Positions 1 to 10,439 of a DNA stretch of 64,000 bases are shown here, in pieces; within the stretch, counting starts at the first letter, position 1; every line of letters begins with the position of its first letter. Source of the DNA: Acheta domesticus (lineage: Eukaryota; Arthropoda; Insecta; Orthoptera; Gryllidae); NCBI GenBank assembly GCA_031308135.1, contig JAHLJT010008446.1:165218006-165282005 (forward strand), given 5' to 3'. The notes below the pieces were generated by a model, which was not told the DNA's origin, did not search any database, and was given only the letters and a program-made list of their open reading frames with translations. A program made the position numbers and the translations under genes.

Positions 1-485
1 TCCGTAAGTGTAGTGCGTGTTTTCACAGGGAGGTGGCGACGATCTTTTCCCCGGTGGATGGCGAGATCTGGTGCCGACCTCCCGTTGGGGTTTTCCCCTG
101 AACCAGGTGTCTCCCACCAGCGGGGCACCGCCCACAAGCTGTAAGCTCTCGACCGGTCTCCCGACATGTGCGATAGTGTAGTGCGTGTTAGTGTGTGTGC
201 GTAAGAGGAGAGGATAGGACAAGGAAGAGGAAGGAAAGAATCGCGCGGTCCGTTTGTTAGGGTACTGCTCCGGTATTCGCCCTGGTGTTGATCGGAGAAA
301 ACACGGAAAACTACCGATCAGAGCATCCGGTCACTAGAATTCTCCTCCAGACAGCGACTGAATTCGACCTAGCTGACAAGCTAGTGTAGAAAATCCTGCC
401 GCCGTCGGGACTCGAACCTAGGACCTCCCGGTCAGAGAAACTGCAGTGATATCAGGTTGATGCACTGAGCCACCTCTCCCTGTTC
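1..485 (-). repeat. tRNA-related SINE-like repeat (family S, copy 1)
   Basis: On the minus strand the segment near 400-480 looks tRNA-derived: an A-box-like GTGGCTCAGTG around 463-475 and a B-box-like AGGTTCGAGTCCC at 407-419, with a roughly 80-base tRNA-like extent. The remaining body (about 1-395) is matched by a second diverged copy near 39330-39726, which shares the GAATTCGACCTAGC stretch and the CCGACCT...GTTGG block. That supports a dispersed SINE and argues against a functional tRNA gene. The left end runs off the window. Confidence 0.6.
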
Positions 486-547
486 CGCGGTTGGACTCAA
501 CGAGTTTGAATTGACGTCACATCTGAGGTTTATGTGACGTTCAGTGT

Positions 548-830
548 CCCTCTTTAGTTTCCCGTATTCATACGTAAATATGGAATAGTATACGTAGTAT
601 AGGGAAAGTTATGTAACACTATGGAAAATAGATTTCGAGATTTCAACGGAAATACACGTTTTGGGGTCCCCCCAAAAAATGTTTTATACAGAACGTCCGT
701 CCCTCTGTCCGCATGTCTGTCCTGCGTCTGTCTGTCCCGTGTATGTGAACACCATAAGCGCCTAAGCCATACGTAGGATTTTTTTTTCAATTGAATAAAC
801 CCCTGTCCTTATGGCCTGAGTCGAACTTCT
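548..830 (+). repeat. Partial copy of AT-rich repeat U (variant palindrome)
   Basis: A TTTCCC...GGGAAAGT imperfect inverted pair (about 556-609) is followed by the AACGTCCGTCC and GCGCCTAAGCCATACGTA stretches. Both stretches recur in the U copy at 17269-18860. This is the second palindrome type of the U family. The copy is short and its right end merges into the next U copy. Confidence 0.5.
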
Positions 831-918
831 GCGATTTCGATAAACGTTCATTAATTTTTGGGAGTACTTTACATGAAGCCCCATTTTCAAAATTTTCTCA
901 AAATGGCTCCCAATTTTT

Positions 919-3360
919 ACTTTCTTGCCTTACAAATACTTCGTAAGAAGGGAAAGTGCGCCGGAAAACGGAGAATTTTCGCCAGAAAAACTCTTATAGC
1001 TGGAGTCTGGTGAGGAAGAAGTGGATAAAATCTGTTGCTAACTTTCGGAAAAAAATCCTCTACCTCGTGGTGTAGTCAAATCCATGTTTTGTTGCTTCTT
1101 GATACTGTAAAATCGACTGACGGCAAAACGTCCGTCCGTCTGTGGTCAACGCTAGCGCCTAAATCGTTCAGCCGATTTTCTTCAAATTTGATATTCCTCA
1201 ATCATTTTTACTGATGTCAAGGCTCCTGGAATTTTTTCATTTTGGAAGTACTTTACATGAAGCCTGTCGTAGATTTTCAAAGTTAATGACATGGCTCCAA
1301 ATTTTTCGATTAAATTTTGTTGTTGAATAATGCGAAGGATGTTTAAGGGAACGATGTAGGTATCATTTTCCGTTGATATCCCCAATTTTTTGAAAATTGC
1401 AATAAACTATTTAAAAACTGCAAAATTGAAAATAATGATTTTTGCCTCAGACAAAGTCGGTTGTACAAAATTAGCACTTTAAATAAGGCTATGCACAATT
1501 TTTTTAGAAAAACGATTTATTTTTGCGTAAATTGCGCTTCAAATTTACAAAACAAAATTCTCAGAAACCGCTCTAATTTTCTTAAAATTTTCTTCACGTG
1601 TGTAATAAGGGACGGTAAATAAATAAATAAACTAGTGCTATAGAATGGCACATACTTTCTCACAGTAGTTATTTTTCTGATGTTCGCCAGAAATAGAATT
1701 TGGAGTAAGCCGTTCACCGCTGCCTTTCTTTGTCACCCAAAGGATATGTTTTTCGCATGTTGACAATTACCAACTTCCTAATGATTGAGCTGGTACAATT
1801 ACGTTTTTGACTAATATACAGAATCTTTAGCGTATCTCGCAACCCATGACTGGTAGCGTCTGTTCTTGTTTTTGCAATTTGGCAACCACGTGTCTGCCTC
1901 CTTTCAATGCTGCCGTGGCTGGCACGTCGAGACAGCAGAGGAAGTGAGCTGCGCGTCATAATCTACAGCAACTTTACTATTTCTGTGTTTTCCCCATTCA
2001 AATGTTTCGGCGGGCAGGACCCGGCTCACACACCACAATCTTTCCGCGCTGGGCAGGATGGGTGGGGTGAGTAGGCTGGGCTGGGCTGGGCTGGCTGAGT
2101 CATGAGCCAGCAAACAAAACGTCTCTTCAGGCGATTCTGCCCCGTATGCTTAAGAAACAGAACAGTAACACTAAAGATGAGGAGGGAAGTTATGACTGAT
2201 TTATCGATTTATTGACAGCAATGTAACAATAATTATTATTTAATGAACGCCGGATCACAGAGAAATCACAAAGATATGTCGTGAAACATCACTGCCAAGC
2301 TGTTCATTATTTATAACAATAATTATTCATTATTGAATCTGGAAATTATTTACTTTTATTTTTATTTATTTATTTTATTTTATGTCACATCAACTATAAA
2401 GGTTATTAGCAAGCTGGAAATTAAACAAATTGGGAAATCTTAATAAATCTTAATAAAATGAACCTGAATTTCTAGATTACTAATAATTTCTCCTCCTTTC
2501 CTTTCTCCTTTCGTTGGGAACTGGTATTTTCGGAAATTTTTATTGAAAAATTTCGTGACTAAGGAAGATTTAGTGCTAAAGAGAATTTCCACCAAAAATA
2601 CACGTTGATCCTACGTCAACATTTTCGAAGCGATTCTTCTTTCCTAAACGTGAGTTCCTACGATTATGAATGAAACGTGAATGAATGACTGCCCAAGCAC
2701 AGAATAAGTGCTTGCTCTTTCTTTCAACTAAAATAGCTCCGTTCTCCTACCCCGAAATCTGCGACGGGTGTTCGGTCGTTAAGAGTGAAAGGGAAGCCAA
2801 AGATATTTCACGCGTTGCCAAATTGCCAAAACAAGAGGTTGTGCTCTGAGATATGGGTTGCGAGTTAGACTAAAGACCCGGTATAAATACTCAACCCACA
2901 TATCCTTCCAATGGCCAAGGTTGCTAAATCGTATTGGGACTGAGCGCTTCACTTCAGAAGACGCCGGGTTCGAATCCCAAACAGGAATTTTAATTTGATG
3001 AATGTGTTGTGGTAATAAAACTATTGAAGAGTGTAGAAACTTTCTTGAAAATCATTTGAAGTACTTCTACTCACGAATAGAATCAATGCAGATAAATATA
3101 CAGGCCTTGTCTGTGTTTTCCCAAATTGCATATTTTAAATATTTTTGCAACTCTGTTATTCGATTTCTGAAACGTATGTCATATTAAATCAATCGTTGTG
3201 TGCATCTGAATGAACCGATATAAGTAAAGTGATGAGTATATCAAAATTAAATTGAAATACAATGTAATCAGAACCTATGAGATCACCTTGCATATTTCTA
3301 ATGGTTTCGAAATTATTTATTACTTTCTCGCCTTACGAATACTTCGTAAGAAGAGAAAGT
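919..3360 (+). repeat. Composite repeat, type A (U body + linker + tRNA-like head), nearly complete
   Basis: The copy opens with a 39-base imperfect palindrome (919-957; arms ACTTTC/GAAAGT and TTAC/GTAA). It continues as an AT-rich body to the landmark CTATAGAATGGCACA near 1640. A linker (GGAGTAAGCCGTTCACC at about 1702) leads to a tRNA-like head (about 2886-2990, B box GGTTCGAATCC at 2967-2977). A 330-base body follows, and the copy ends at another palindrome (3322-3360). Copies at 33404-34022 and 46372-47686 keep the same order. A 1.07 kb element at 1817-2883 interrupts it. No protein of known type is encoded; the mobility mechanism is unknown. Confidence 0.6.
1817..2883 (-). mobile_element. 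Long-TIR MITE (family M), complete copy, inserted at TA
   Basis: Both ends carry inverted repeats of roughly 80 bases. The left end reads TACAGAATCTTTAGCG and the right end, reversed, reads TACCGGGTCTTTAGTC. Both arms continue with CTTGTTTTGGCAATTTGGCAAC-like sequence. The flanks are TA, as expected for Tc1/mariner-type insertion. The element splits a composite repeat: uninterrupted copies at 33530-33560 and 46490-46520 show the empty site. A second full copy in the opposite orientation is at 42709-43630. No transposase is visible, so it is nonautonomous. Confidence 0.75.
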
Positions 3361-4380
3361 TATGTAATCGTGCGCCGGAAAACTGGGAATTTTTGCCAGG
3401 AAAAACTCTTATAGCTGGGGCCTATTAACGAAAAACAGGATAAAACCTGTTGTTTAAATTTTGAAAAACTAGCGGTGCTATAGAATGGCATAGACTTTTT
3501 GGCAGAAGGTAGTTTTTCTAATCTCTATATTGAATTAGTTTTTGTTATGAATGATGATCTTCCCAGATACCTTCTTTGAGCTCCCAAAGGACATTTTTTT
3601 ACATTCTCTGGATTTTTCGGCTTCCTAATGCGAGAATTGAAACCACCATGTACATATTACTATTATATAAGTGTTAATGTCATGCATATCTATTGTTGTC
3701 GCAGTCGTTATTCGGCAAGCATTGGCCCAGCTCTTTTGAGGGAAACTTCGCCGATTCGACCGCTGGTCGGGGAATATTATTGTCAAAATTTTCTGTTGTC
3801 ACAGGAAATAATTGAGAATTCTGGAATCTTTATTGAGAAACCATGTGGAAGCCACTGAATTAAAAATATTGAAAATTTACGATAAATGAACTGGAAGTGT
3901 CTGTATATATTTTTTCGAATTTTTAACTTTTAACATTTTTTACGTTTCTTCTTGGATTTGTAAAGCGTATGTACATCGTATCAATTGTTTCTGTATCATT
4001 CATGTACCATTTCATAGGCCGGTTTGATTCTTTTTACGGGTCTGTTCGACCCATACGGTGCTAGTGTGGCGTAGTAGTATAAGTGCCGTTTCGTTAAATT
4101 GGGGATCGGATTTCGGGTCTCGGAACGGAGAAAGTTTGCTGCTAGAAAACACTTTTGCTGGTTTATGAAGTAGTGTAATAGCATTTAGGACCGTATAGAA
4201 GCAGTGCGAGAAAGTATGTGCGTTGGAAGCACCACTAGTTTCTTTAAATTTCTTGTAAAAATAGAGTAAAATACACTTATAAAGGTGGCATAAGTCCGAT
4301 TCTCACGGTTAACTCTAAATTGCGGAAAATACCAAAAGTTTGAAATATTTTCGGCGACTTCCAACAACTACAAAATTGAA
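3322..4380 (+). repeat. Composite repeat, type B (truncated U + linker + two tRNA-like heads)
   Basis: A 39-base palindrome (3322-3360) starts a short U body reaching the landmark CTATAGAATGGCA near 3478. The linker (GGCTTCCTAATGCGAGAA near 3620) leads to a tRNA-like segment starting GTCGCAGTCG at about 3698. A body of about 280 bases follows, then a second tRNA-like stretch around 4065-4130 (GTGTGGCGTAGTAGTATAAG). A minus-strand copy lies at 32740-33403, with a better-preserved B box (GGTTCGTGTCC, reverse of 33232-33242). The linker is related to that of type A although the heads differ. Confidence 0.5.
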
Positions 4381-5250
4381 GATAGAGATTTTGAAAGAAA
4401 GAAAATGAAGATAAAATTTGTTCTCCATAGTGAATTCTATCATTCAGGCCACATATATTTTTTGAAAATTTTAGTATTTTTCTCGCAATATTGCGTGCAA
4501 TTTAAAGAAAATATAAAAACAAGATTTTCTCAAAAGCGGCACCATTTTTTTTCTTTAAACTTTTAGCAGGGATAGTGCCTAATGTACTCTATCAGAGGAC
4601 GTAAACATTAATTTGCTCTATCCTTTCTCTTTTTCAAAAATTACAAAATGCAATTTTTTGACTTGTCACTCACGTCGTTAATATTTGCATTAGAGCGATA
4701 TGTTTACATTGTTGCATTTACGAGTACATGTGTCTTAAATAATGTCATATAATGTTTCTTGAAATCTCAATCCGTGTTCTGTGACAAATATCTCAGTATT
4801 CCGCATTTTCAAAAACACTCAAATGCCATTTTGTCATAAATGGTCCCAATTTTTTCTTCAAACTTTTCAAACGGATAGTGCTAATTGCACTATTTAATAT
4901 GACGTAAAGTTCATTTTGGGGTATTTTTTGTTTTTTCCAAAATTACACAGATGTAATTGTTTTGAAAGATCTCTCACACGGTTAATATGCACATTTCCAG
5001 CAATTTGTAAATACTACTATACTTGTGAGTTAAAGTACTTCAAATGAAGTTTTTCGAAAACATAAATAGTTTCTGTGAGAAAGAGCTTCACATTTGGAAT
5101 TTACAGTGGCGCTTAAAAGCCATTTTGTTAAAATCGGCTCCAAATTATTCAAAAAATTGCGAGGTGTTACTGTTCTTTAATATTATTAAAACAAAATTTC
5201 CTTTCTACTATTAGAAAACCGAAGAATTAAGATAATGTAAAAAAATGTAC
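4381..5250 (+). repeat. AT-rich diverged copy of repeat U
   Basis: The stretch has the U-family texture: repeated TTTTCTCAAAAACGGC-like and CAAAAATTACAAAA-like phrases. Segments also match 17800-18650, for example TTTACGAGTACA followed by GTG and TTAAATAATGTCA, and ACGTAA followed by TT-rich sequence. No plausible gene is present and short ORFs here are uninterpretable. Confidence 0.45.
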
Positions 5251-5264
5251 TTTAAGCGGCGATT

Positions 5265-5650
5265 TCCGAGGCACATAGTTGTAAATATCTAAGCGTAATA
5301 ATTCGAAGCGATCTAAGCTGGACTGATCACGTAAATATTGGCCAGGGTGTTTTGTAGCAGTGGACTGAGAATTAAGGCGTGACCCATTTACAAATCAACC
5401 ACTCTATCATTCTTTAATAGTTCACTTACCTTCACGGAGGAAAACCAATCAATTTAATTAGGCGGCTATTGTGTCTCGCGTTACTGAAAATTGACTATTC
5501 AGGTTCTGTCACCATCGCTCAGAAATTAGCAAACACGTGTGAAGTTAATACATATAATTAAATCACTGGACAAAATACAAGAGATAGCATTAAAAGGTGT
5601 AGGATACATTAAAACATTAAAGGTTGTTATGATGAATCTATAAGAGAATA
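5265..5650 (+). pseudogene. LINE reverse-transcriptase C-terminal fragment
   Basis: A plus-strand frame at about 5275-5345 reads CKYLSVIIRSDLSWTDHVNI, the YLGV...L.W..H motif found downstream of the RT active site in non-LTR retrotransposons. Further along, about 5566-5620 reads SLDKIQEIALKGVGYI, like the IQRRA segment of the same region. Frames shift between the two and stops are present, so this is a decayed fragment. The LINE clade is not resolved. Confidence 0.55.
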
Positions 5651-6050
5651 CAAAAGAAAAATACAATTTGTTACATTAGTATGATGTGCTCCATCCTGGA
5701 TGATGGTGGCGAGCGATGACACATGAGCAAGTCCGACCACTCTTGACCATTGCTCTCAGATGTGGTTGGCAGTGTTACCACTTGCACGAAATTGTGCATG
5801 CAACGCCAGTGGAGAATTGGCACCATTTCATGATGTGTAGTTGGTAGCACTCGTTTACAGTTTTGAAACACTAGTAATCAGTTAATATTGAAACAATTAA
5901 ATGCAATAGATTTCATTCAAGTTTTTGTATTTTCAGAATGTCTCTTGAAAACAAAGAGCTGACTCATTGTTTGTTCATTGTTCATTGTTTGTTCATTGAA
6001 GACTACAGGGAGAAAGAAGTTTTATAGAATTCTTCCAAAAAAGATTATTC

Positions 6051-6438
6051 TAAGGTCCGATTAAATTAAGAAGGTGATTGACAGTTCTGTGTGACGTCAG
6101 GACGCCTTTCCCGTTTCCATGGCAGCTGCCAACCAGAGAGACAAAACGTGACGTGTCAGGTCGCTCAGTTGCCTCTGCCGAACACGGGGAACATTTTGAG
6201 CATCGCAAGACACTTCCCTGCAGCCACGCCGCCCGCGTTTCTGCCTGTGCTGCGCGCGCAATGTGTACTGTGTTGTGATGAGTTGCGTTGAGGTTAGGCT
6301 TTTGTCGTATTTTTTACACTTTTACACGTATTTTTTGAAGTGTTTGTTTTCGTGTCCCGGTAACACGTTTGCAACCTGGCAACGTCGCTCCCCTCCACTC
6401 ACAAATGTCAATCACCTTCTTAATTTAATCGGACCTTA
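6051..6438. mobile_element. MITE with 33-base perfect TIRs and TA target duplication
   Basis: Bases 6051-6083 are exactly the reverse complement of 6406-6438. Excluding the outer TA, the inverted repeat runs AGGTCCGATTAAATTAAG and onward. TA flanks both ends, as for Tc1/mariner-like nonautonomous elements. The interior is strikingly GC-richer than the surroundings (GCCGCCCGCG, CTGCGCGCGC). Two overlapping short ORFs sit inside but resemble no transposase. Perfect arms suggest recent activity or conversion. Confidence 0.85.
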
Positions 6439-6529
6439 ATAAGCAATTGAGGGAAGGTAAGATTCTAAAAGTAAACTGAAAATTATCAAATTAATCACAT
6501 ATTTGAAAATTATTATTATTAATTATCAT

Positions 6530-6791
6530 ATTAGTGCAGATGCATTGAACGAGTTAGCTGTGAAATACAATTGTGGAATTGTGAATGTTAAAAATAAGAT
6601 TAAAGCCTCCTCTCTCCTACTTCAGCAAAGAATTCGATAAAGTTTCTAAAAAGAGAAGTGGGAGTGGGGGAAATGATATTTATATTTCCAAGTGGTTTGG
6701 TTTTGAACCACTGATGTTTTTAAACGATATATCTTGTCCTGGAGTGACAAGAGATTCAGTGGGAGTAATAAATCCAATAAATTCTCTGAAA
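6530..6791 (+). pseudogene. PIF/Harbinger MADF protein gene, exon 1 (frameshifted)
   Basis: The translation holds a MADF-domain C-terminal half: VKNKIK, then YFSKEFDKV, SGSGGNDIY, SKWFGFEPLMFLND and TRDS, the usual order in Harbinger-associated MADF/BESS proteins. One base is gained or lost near 6614 between VKNKIK and YFSKEF. A GTGAGT donor follows codon NSLK at 6792. It joins in phase 0 to the acceptor at 7711-7712, giving VVLTNEEKDD. The partner transposase is antisense, and its 3' exons lie in this gene's intron. In this family the MADF protein is thought to help transposase bind DNA and enter the nucleus. Confidence 0.7.
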
Positions 6792-6868
6792 GTGAGTATC
6801 ATTTTATGACAACCATGTGATTATAAATATATAAAGGTTAAATAAAAAAAAATTTACATAAGCTTAGT

Positions 6869-7681
6869 TCAGATATTTATGTTGGCAGAGCACTGATCCC
6901 ATATCTGACACGAAATACTCCAAGTATTCCTCTCTAACATTGTTGGTCTTCTTGCGATATTTACTAGAGGTCTCAGACCTGTGTCATTTGCTGTAATCTC
7001 CCTCCATGACACCAATATAATTTCTCGACTATTAATATCCTCAGAATCGAGACAACCAAAAGCAGCATATCTGCTTCCTGATGACATACTCTTTTCTTAA
7101 AAAATTGTGTAGATATACACAACAAAGTGTAATATCTATTATATTTTCCAATTTTAGTTACATTGGCTTTCTAAAAATTCTGAAAACTGATGCCTTTAAA
7201 CCAAAAGAATTATCCACTATACATCGGGCTCGGCTGAGCCTATAATTAAAAACTCTCTTGAGAGACCCCTGGTTCAAATCTACTTTAAAGGGCTTCATGA
7301 TGTTGGGGGATAGGGAAAAAGCATCATCTGCTACCAAACAGGTTATATTGGAGTAACTCGCCCTGGAAGAGGTTTTGGTTCTGGTAATTTTAATTCATTA
7401 TTGGAAAGTTTCCTACTAAACTCTGTATTTTTAAAAACGCCACCATCTGAAATCCTGCCTTGGCAGCCTACATTACAATAAATAAAACAATAATTGGCAT
7501 CTACTACCCCCATGAGGACAAAGCTAAAATGCCCTTTATAATTAAAAAATGTGCTTCCACTATTGTCTGGACATTGTATGGTAAGATGCTTCCCATCTAC
7601 AGCCCCAATGCAGTTAGGAAAATTCAATTTCCTCTTAAAATTTTCAAAAAAGTTTTCCCATTCTTCTTCATTAGCTGGCAT
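6869..7681 (-). pseudogene. PIF/Harbinger transposase, catalytic and C-terminal exons (broken)
   Basis: From 7681 downward the frame reads MPANEEEWENFF, then CIGAVDGKH (first catalytic Asp) and GCQGRISDGGVF. A stop and frameshift occur near 7342. The next frame gives VADDAFSLSPN (second Asp) and RARCIVDNSFGLKA (7180-7330). The third catalytic position, normally Glu in (V/I)ENAFG, is Asp here. A final exon (6869-7087) matches the usual C-terminal region (SRYAAFG...EIILVSWRE) with another shift near 6950. No terminal inverted repeats of the whole element were found. Confidence 0.75.
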
Positions 7682-7712
7682 CTGAAAAATAAATTTTTCT
7701 TAATTTTTGCAG

Positions 7713-8195
7713 GTTGTATTAACAAATGAAGAGAAAGATGATGGGACAGAAGAAGTTAGGTCTTCACAAATTAGCCCATGCATGAATTCTTCGACACCCA
7801 GCCCCCATCATAGGTCCCCAGAAAAGGAAGAGAGATGAGAAAGAAGAGAAAACATAGGAGATAATGGAGGCAGCTTATTCTATGATGAGACCCGCCTCAG
7901 AATACTCCAGTTTTGGGGAGTTAATTGCCCAAAAAATTCAACATTTAAAGAGCGAAAGATAAAAAAAATATCCCAATTAGAATTATTGAAAACAATCACT
8001 TCAATTGAATTAAGTGAGGGAAATATACAATCGCCAACAACGGTTTGTGTGCCCCAGTCCTCCTCCTCCTCTTCCACCCTGCATCCTATAATTTCTGTGC
8101 CCCAATCCTTCTCCTCCTCACCCTCGCCCTCTTCTTCCTCCTCCTCCACCACCGTTATATCCATTCCTGATCATGACTACTTATTTCATATGTAA
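7713..8195 (+). pseudogene. PIF/Harbinger MADF protein gene, exon 2 (BESS motif, Ser-rich tail)
   Basis: After a TTTTTTGCAG-type acceptor the frame opens with VVLTNEEKDDGTEEV. A frame change near 7838 is needed to reach the BESS-like motif (SSFGELIAQKIQHLKSE, about 7908-7960). A proline/serine-rich tail ending SIPDHDYLFHM follows. The BESS motif mediates protein-protein contacts in MADF proteins. The frame break makes this copy nonfunctional. The antisense Glu-rich ORF over the same bases is a shadow. Confidence 0.65.
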
Positions 8196-8238
8196 AATAA
8201 TAAGTAAATAAATAAAAAGTTTTAGAAAAACAGCCTAC

Positions 8239-8727
8239 CTTTATGTAATCCTGAAGAACTTCCTTAATGCACCTTGCAGTTTCAGGAATTATTTCAGAAA
8301 TGCTTTGTTTCGATACATGGAACATGAAACTTAAACTGGAGTAAGAGTCACCGGTGGCCAGGTACCGCAAAGTAATTGCCAGCCTTATTTCGGCTGGAAT
8401 TGCATTCCTCATCACGGTGTTTTGCTTAGAAATCCGTCCACTCAGTAGCTCCAACAATAGTGAAAATTCGGCAGGAGACATTCTCGTGAAGTTTTTGAAC
8501 AAATCATGGTCGCTCCGCAAATCACGAATAATCGTGTGTTTTCCCTTGTTTAAAGTATTGTCGCATCCACATGCGCATCTCCCTTTTCCTCTCTTTCGGC
8601 TGATAAGAAAATAAGCTCCCAAAATTGCCGCGCAAACAGTTGGATCCCTGGTACACAACACCGACTCTATACACCGCAGCAGAGAGTATATAACCGCACC
8701 GTAGTGTTGCAGCGTCTGGTAGCGCAC
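8239..8727 (-). pseudogene. PIF/Harbinger transposase (HARBI1-like), N-terminal exon
   Basis: An intact 163-codon exon starts at an ATG at 8727 and ends at a GT donor (8237-8238) after DYIK. Its content is typical of DDE_Tnp_4/HARBI1 N-termini: the LRSDHDLFKNFTRMSPAEF stretch, RNAIPAEIRLAITLRYLATG and a helix-turn-helix-like SFMFHVSKQSISEIIPE. It splices in phase 0 to the exon at 7681 (MPANEEEW), which reproduces the conserved family junction. Expected length is about 350-400 residues over all exons. The MADF gene is antisense, as in other Harbinger elements. Confidence 0.8.
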
Positions 8728-8739
8728 GTGCGCTGGGTT

Positions 8740-9420
8740 GAACGTTCGTCTTCAACTTTGCGCATGCAATTTTATTCTCATGACGCACAGCAAAAGACGC
8801 ATCATGTGGACGCGCCTTAACAGCGTCCGTGCGCCATCAAGCTTAGGTCACGACTGAACTGGCGATCGTTGCGTCAGGCCCACTTCGCCCTTCCGTTCGC
8901 GCCCGAAGGGCACTGGCGAATGCGGAAAGAGGATGAATAGATTTTAAATTGAAATAACCAATTTGTAATCAACAAATTTCTACAGATGTGAAGCATTTCA
9001 TGTGCAGCATTTCAAATTACAGAGTTGATGGCATATATTGCACGATTAAGTATGTAAGGTCATAAGATGTTTTGGAATGTTCTTAAGGCACGGTCGCCCG
9101 GAGCGGGCCCTGGGCGCGCTTCGGGGAAGTGCCCACGCACGAACTGATTGCGTAGATGGATACAATTTCCAAGAACTTGAGGCTCGTATGAGCTGAACGC
9201 ATTTCGCAAGCCACGAACATTAAATAAAAATACATTGTTGGAATGATTTGTACCGAAACTTGATCATTATGCATACATAAATAAATAAATTAGGGTTTTT
9301 CATATAATTAACAGCTTGCTTGTTCCAACAGATATACTACACAGAGGGCTTCAAAAGCTCTTCATTTTGATATGCGTATATTACGGAATATACAGAATAG
9401 TATATTACTGTAAAAAGAAA
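8740..9420. other. Unassigned stretch between Harbinger and LINE fragment
   Basis: GC-rich patches (about 8780-8930 and 9090-9140) alternate with AT-rich DNA. The Harbinger right terminus probably lies in the first patch, but no matching inverted partner was found on the left side. No coding signal is recognised. Confidence 0.3.
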
Positions 9421-9429
9421 ATGCAGGTT

Positions 9430-9835
9430 TACACATCTCTGGTTCGTACCGTACTGAATACGGAGTAGCTCGCTGGCATCCTCATAGGGAAGGTCTGATT
9501 AACGCGTTAAATCGAATGAAGATGAAAGCGGCTAATTTCCCGAAATGAACCAACGGGGCATGGGAATCATTAGCTTCACGTAGAAAGGCAGCACGATTGT
9601 GTGCCCTCTTTGAGGCGTACAAAAACTAACCGAGATGGAAAGATATCAGTGAAATACTTGAATGACGTGTTACTTAAGAGCAACCATGCACAAAATAAAA
9701 TGCAGAAAGCAAAGAACAGATACAGGAAATTCAGCTTTGTGATTACAACCATCGTTGACTGGAACAACTTACCTGCAAAGGCGCTGCAAACCCTTCCAAG
9801 AAGCACGTGAGTTATGCGTTTGAGAGTATTTAAGA
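9430..9835 (+). pseudogene. CR1/L2-type LINE reverse-transcriptase C-terminus
   Basis: Frames read EYGVARWHPHREGLINALN (9455-9515), then ESLASRRKAARLCALFEAYK (about 9570-9630) and finally KFSFVITTIVDWNNLPAKAL (9727-9785). This reproduces the standard order after the RT core: L(E)Y.....P......L...Q...A, then WE.L..RR..ARL, then FS......WN.LP. Frameshifts separate the three blocks. It is inferred to be a 5'-truncated dead LINE copy. Confidence 0.65.
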
Positions 9836-9883
9836 GCGCAAGAGTCTATAGACCGGAGCCAGCAAGAAATCGACTTATGATAA

Positions 9884-10439
9884 GCTCAAAGCTAAAACTT
9901 TTTGAGAAGTTAGCCGATGTTAAGAGGAACAAGGAAGTATGGCGGCCTGTAGTTGTCGGCGTTGCGCTGCGCAATTTTTTAAATATGTCGAAAAAAAATC
10001 GGCCATTTGGGAATGAGTACACAGCTAATTCTAGTTGTATATTGTTCGTTAGACAGCCAAAATGTGAAGGAGTTGTATGACATACCGAAGCGGCGTCTCG
10101 AACTGTCCGCCATATTGAATTGAAAGTGACATTTTTTATGCCCGCTTGGATTACAAGCTCAAAGCTGTTTGTGCTCTTCTGGTAGCAAATTCTTTTTCAT
10201 TGCCGATTATGACCACGCCATACCGTTGCGGCGTCTCTAAGTAGCCGCCATACTGATTCAAAAATGTCAAATTTGTCAGTAATCCATATGATAGGTACAC
10301 ACCTGACACAAATATTTTTCAATTCATTTTAACGTCTAGAAGACTTGTCGAAAGATTTATAAGTATGGAGTACTAACAGGTACACGTGCATACTAATGTT
10401 TCTTCACTGCTATCGTGCAATCCATTGAATTGATGGTCA
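9884..10439 (+). repeat. Diverged internal duplication next to scaffold gap
   Basis: CATACCG.GCGGCGTCTC and CCGCCATA(T/C)TGA occur at about 10081-10125 and again at about 10220-10255. GCTCAAAGCT occurs at 9886 and 10158. This points to an old tandem duplication of about 135-155 bases. The last 230 bases before the gap reappear after it (see 11444-11690). No gene seen. Confidence 0.5.

Noticed and set aside
7880..8164. Glu-rich minus ORF
   Set aside because: Antisense shadow of the serine/proline-rich tail of the Harbinger MADF/BESS gene.
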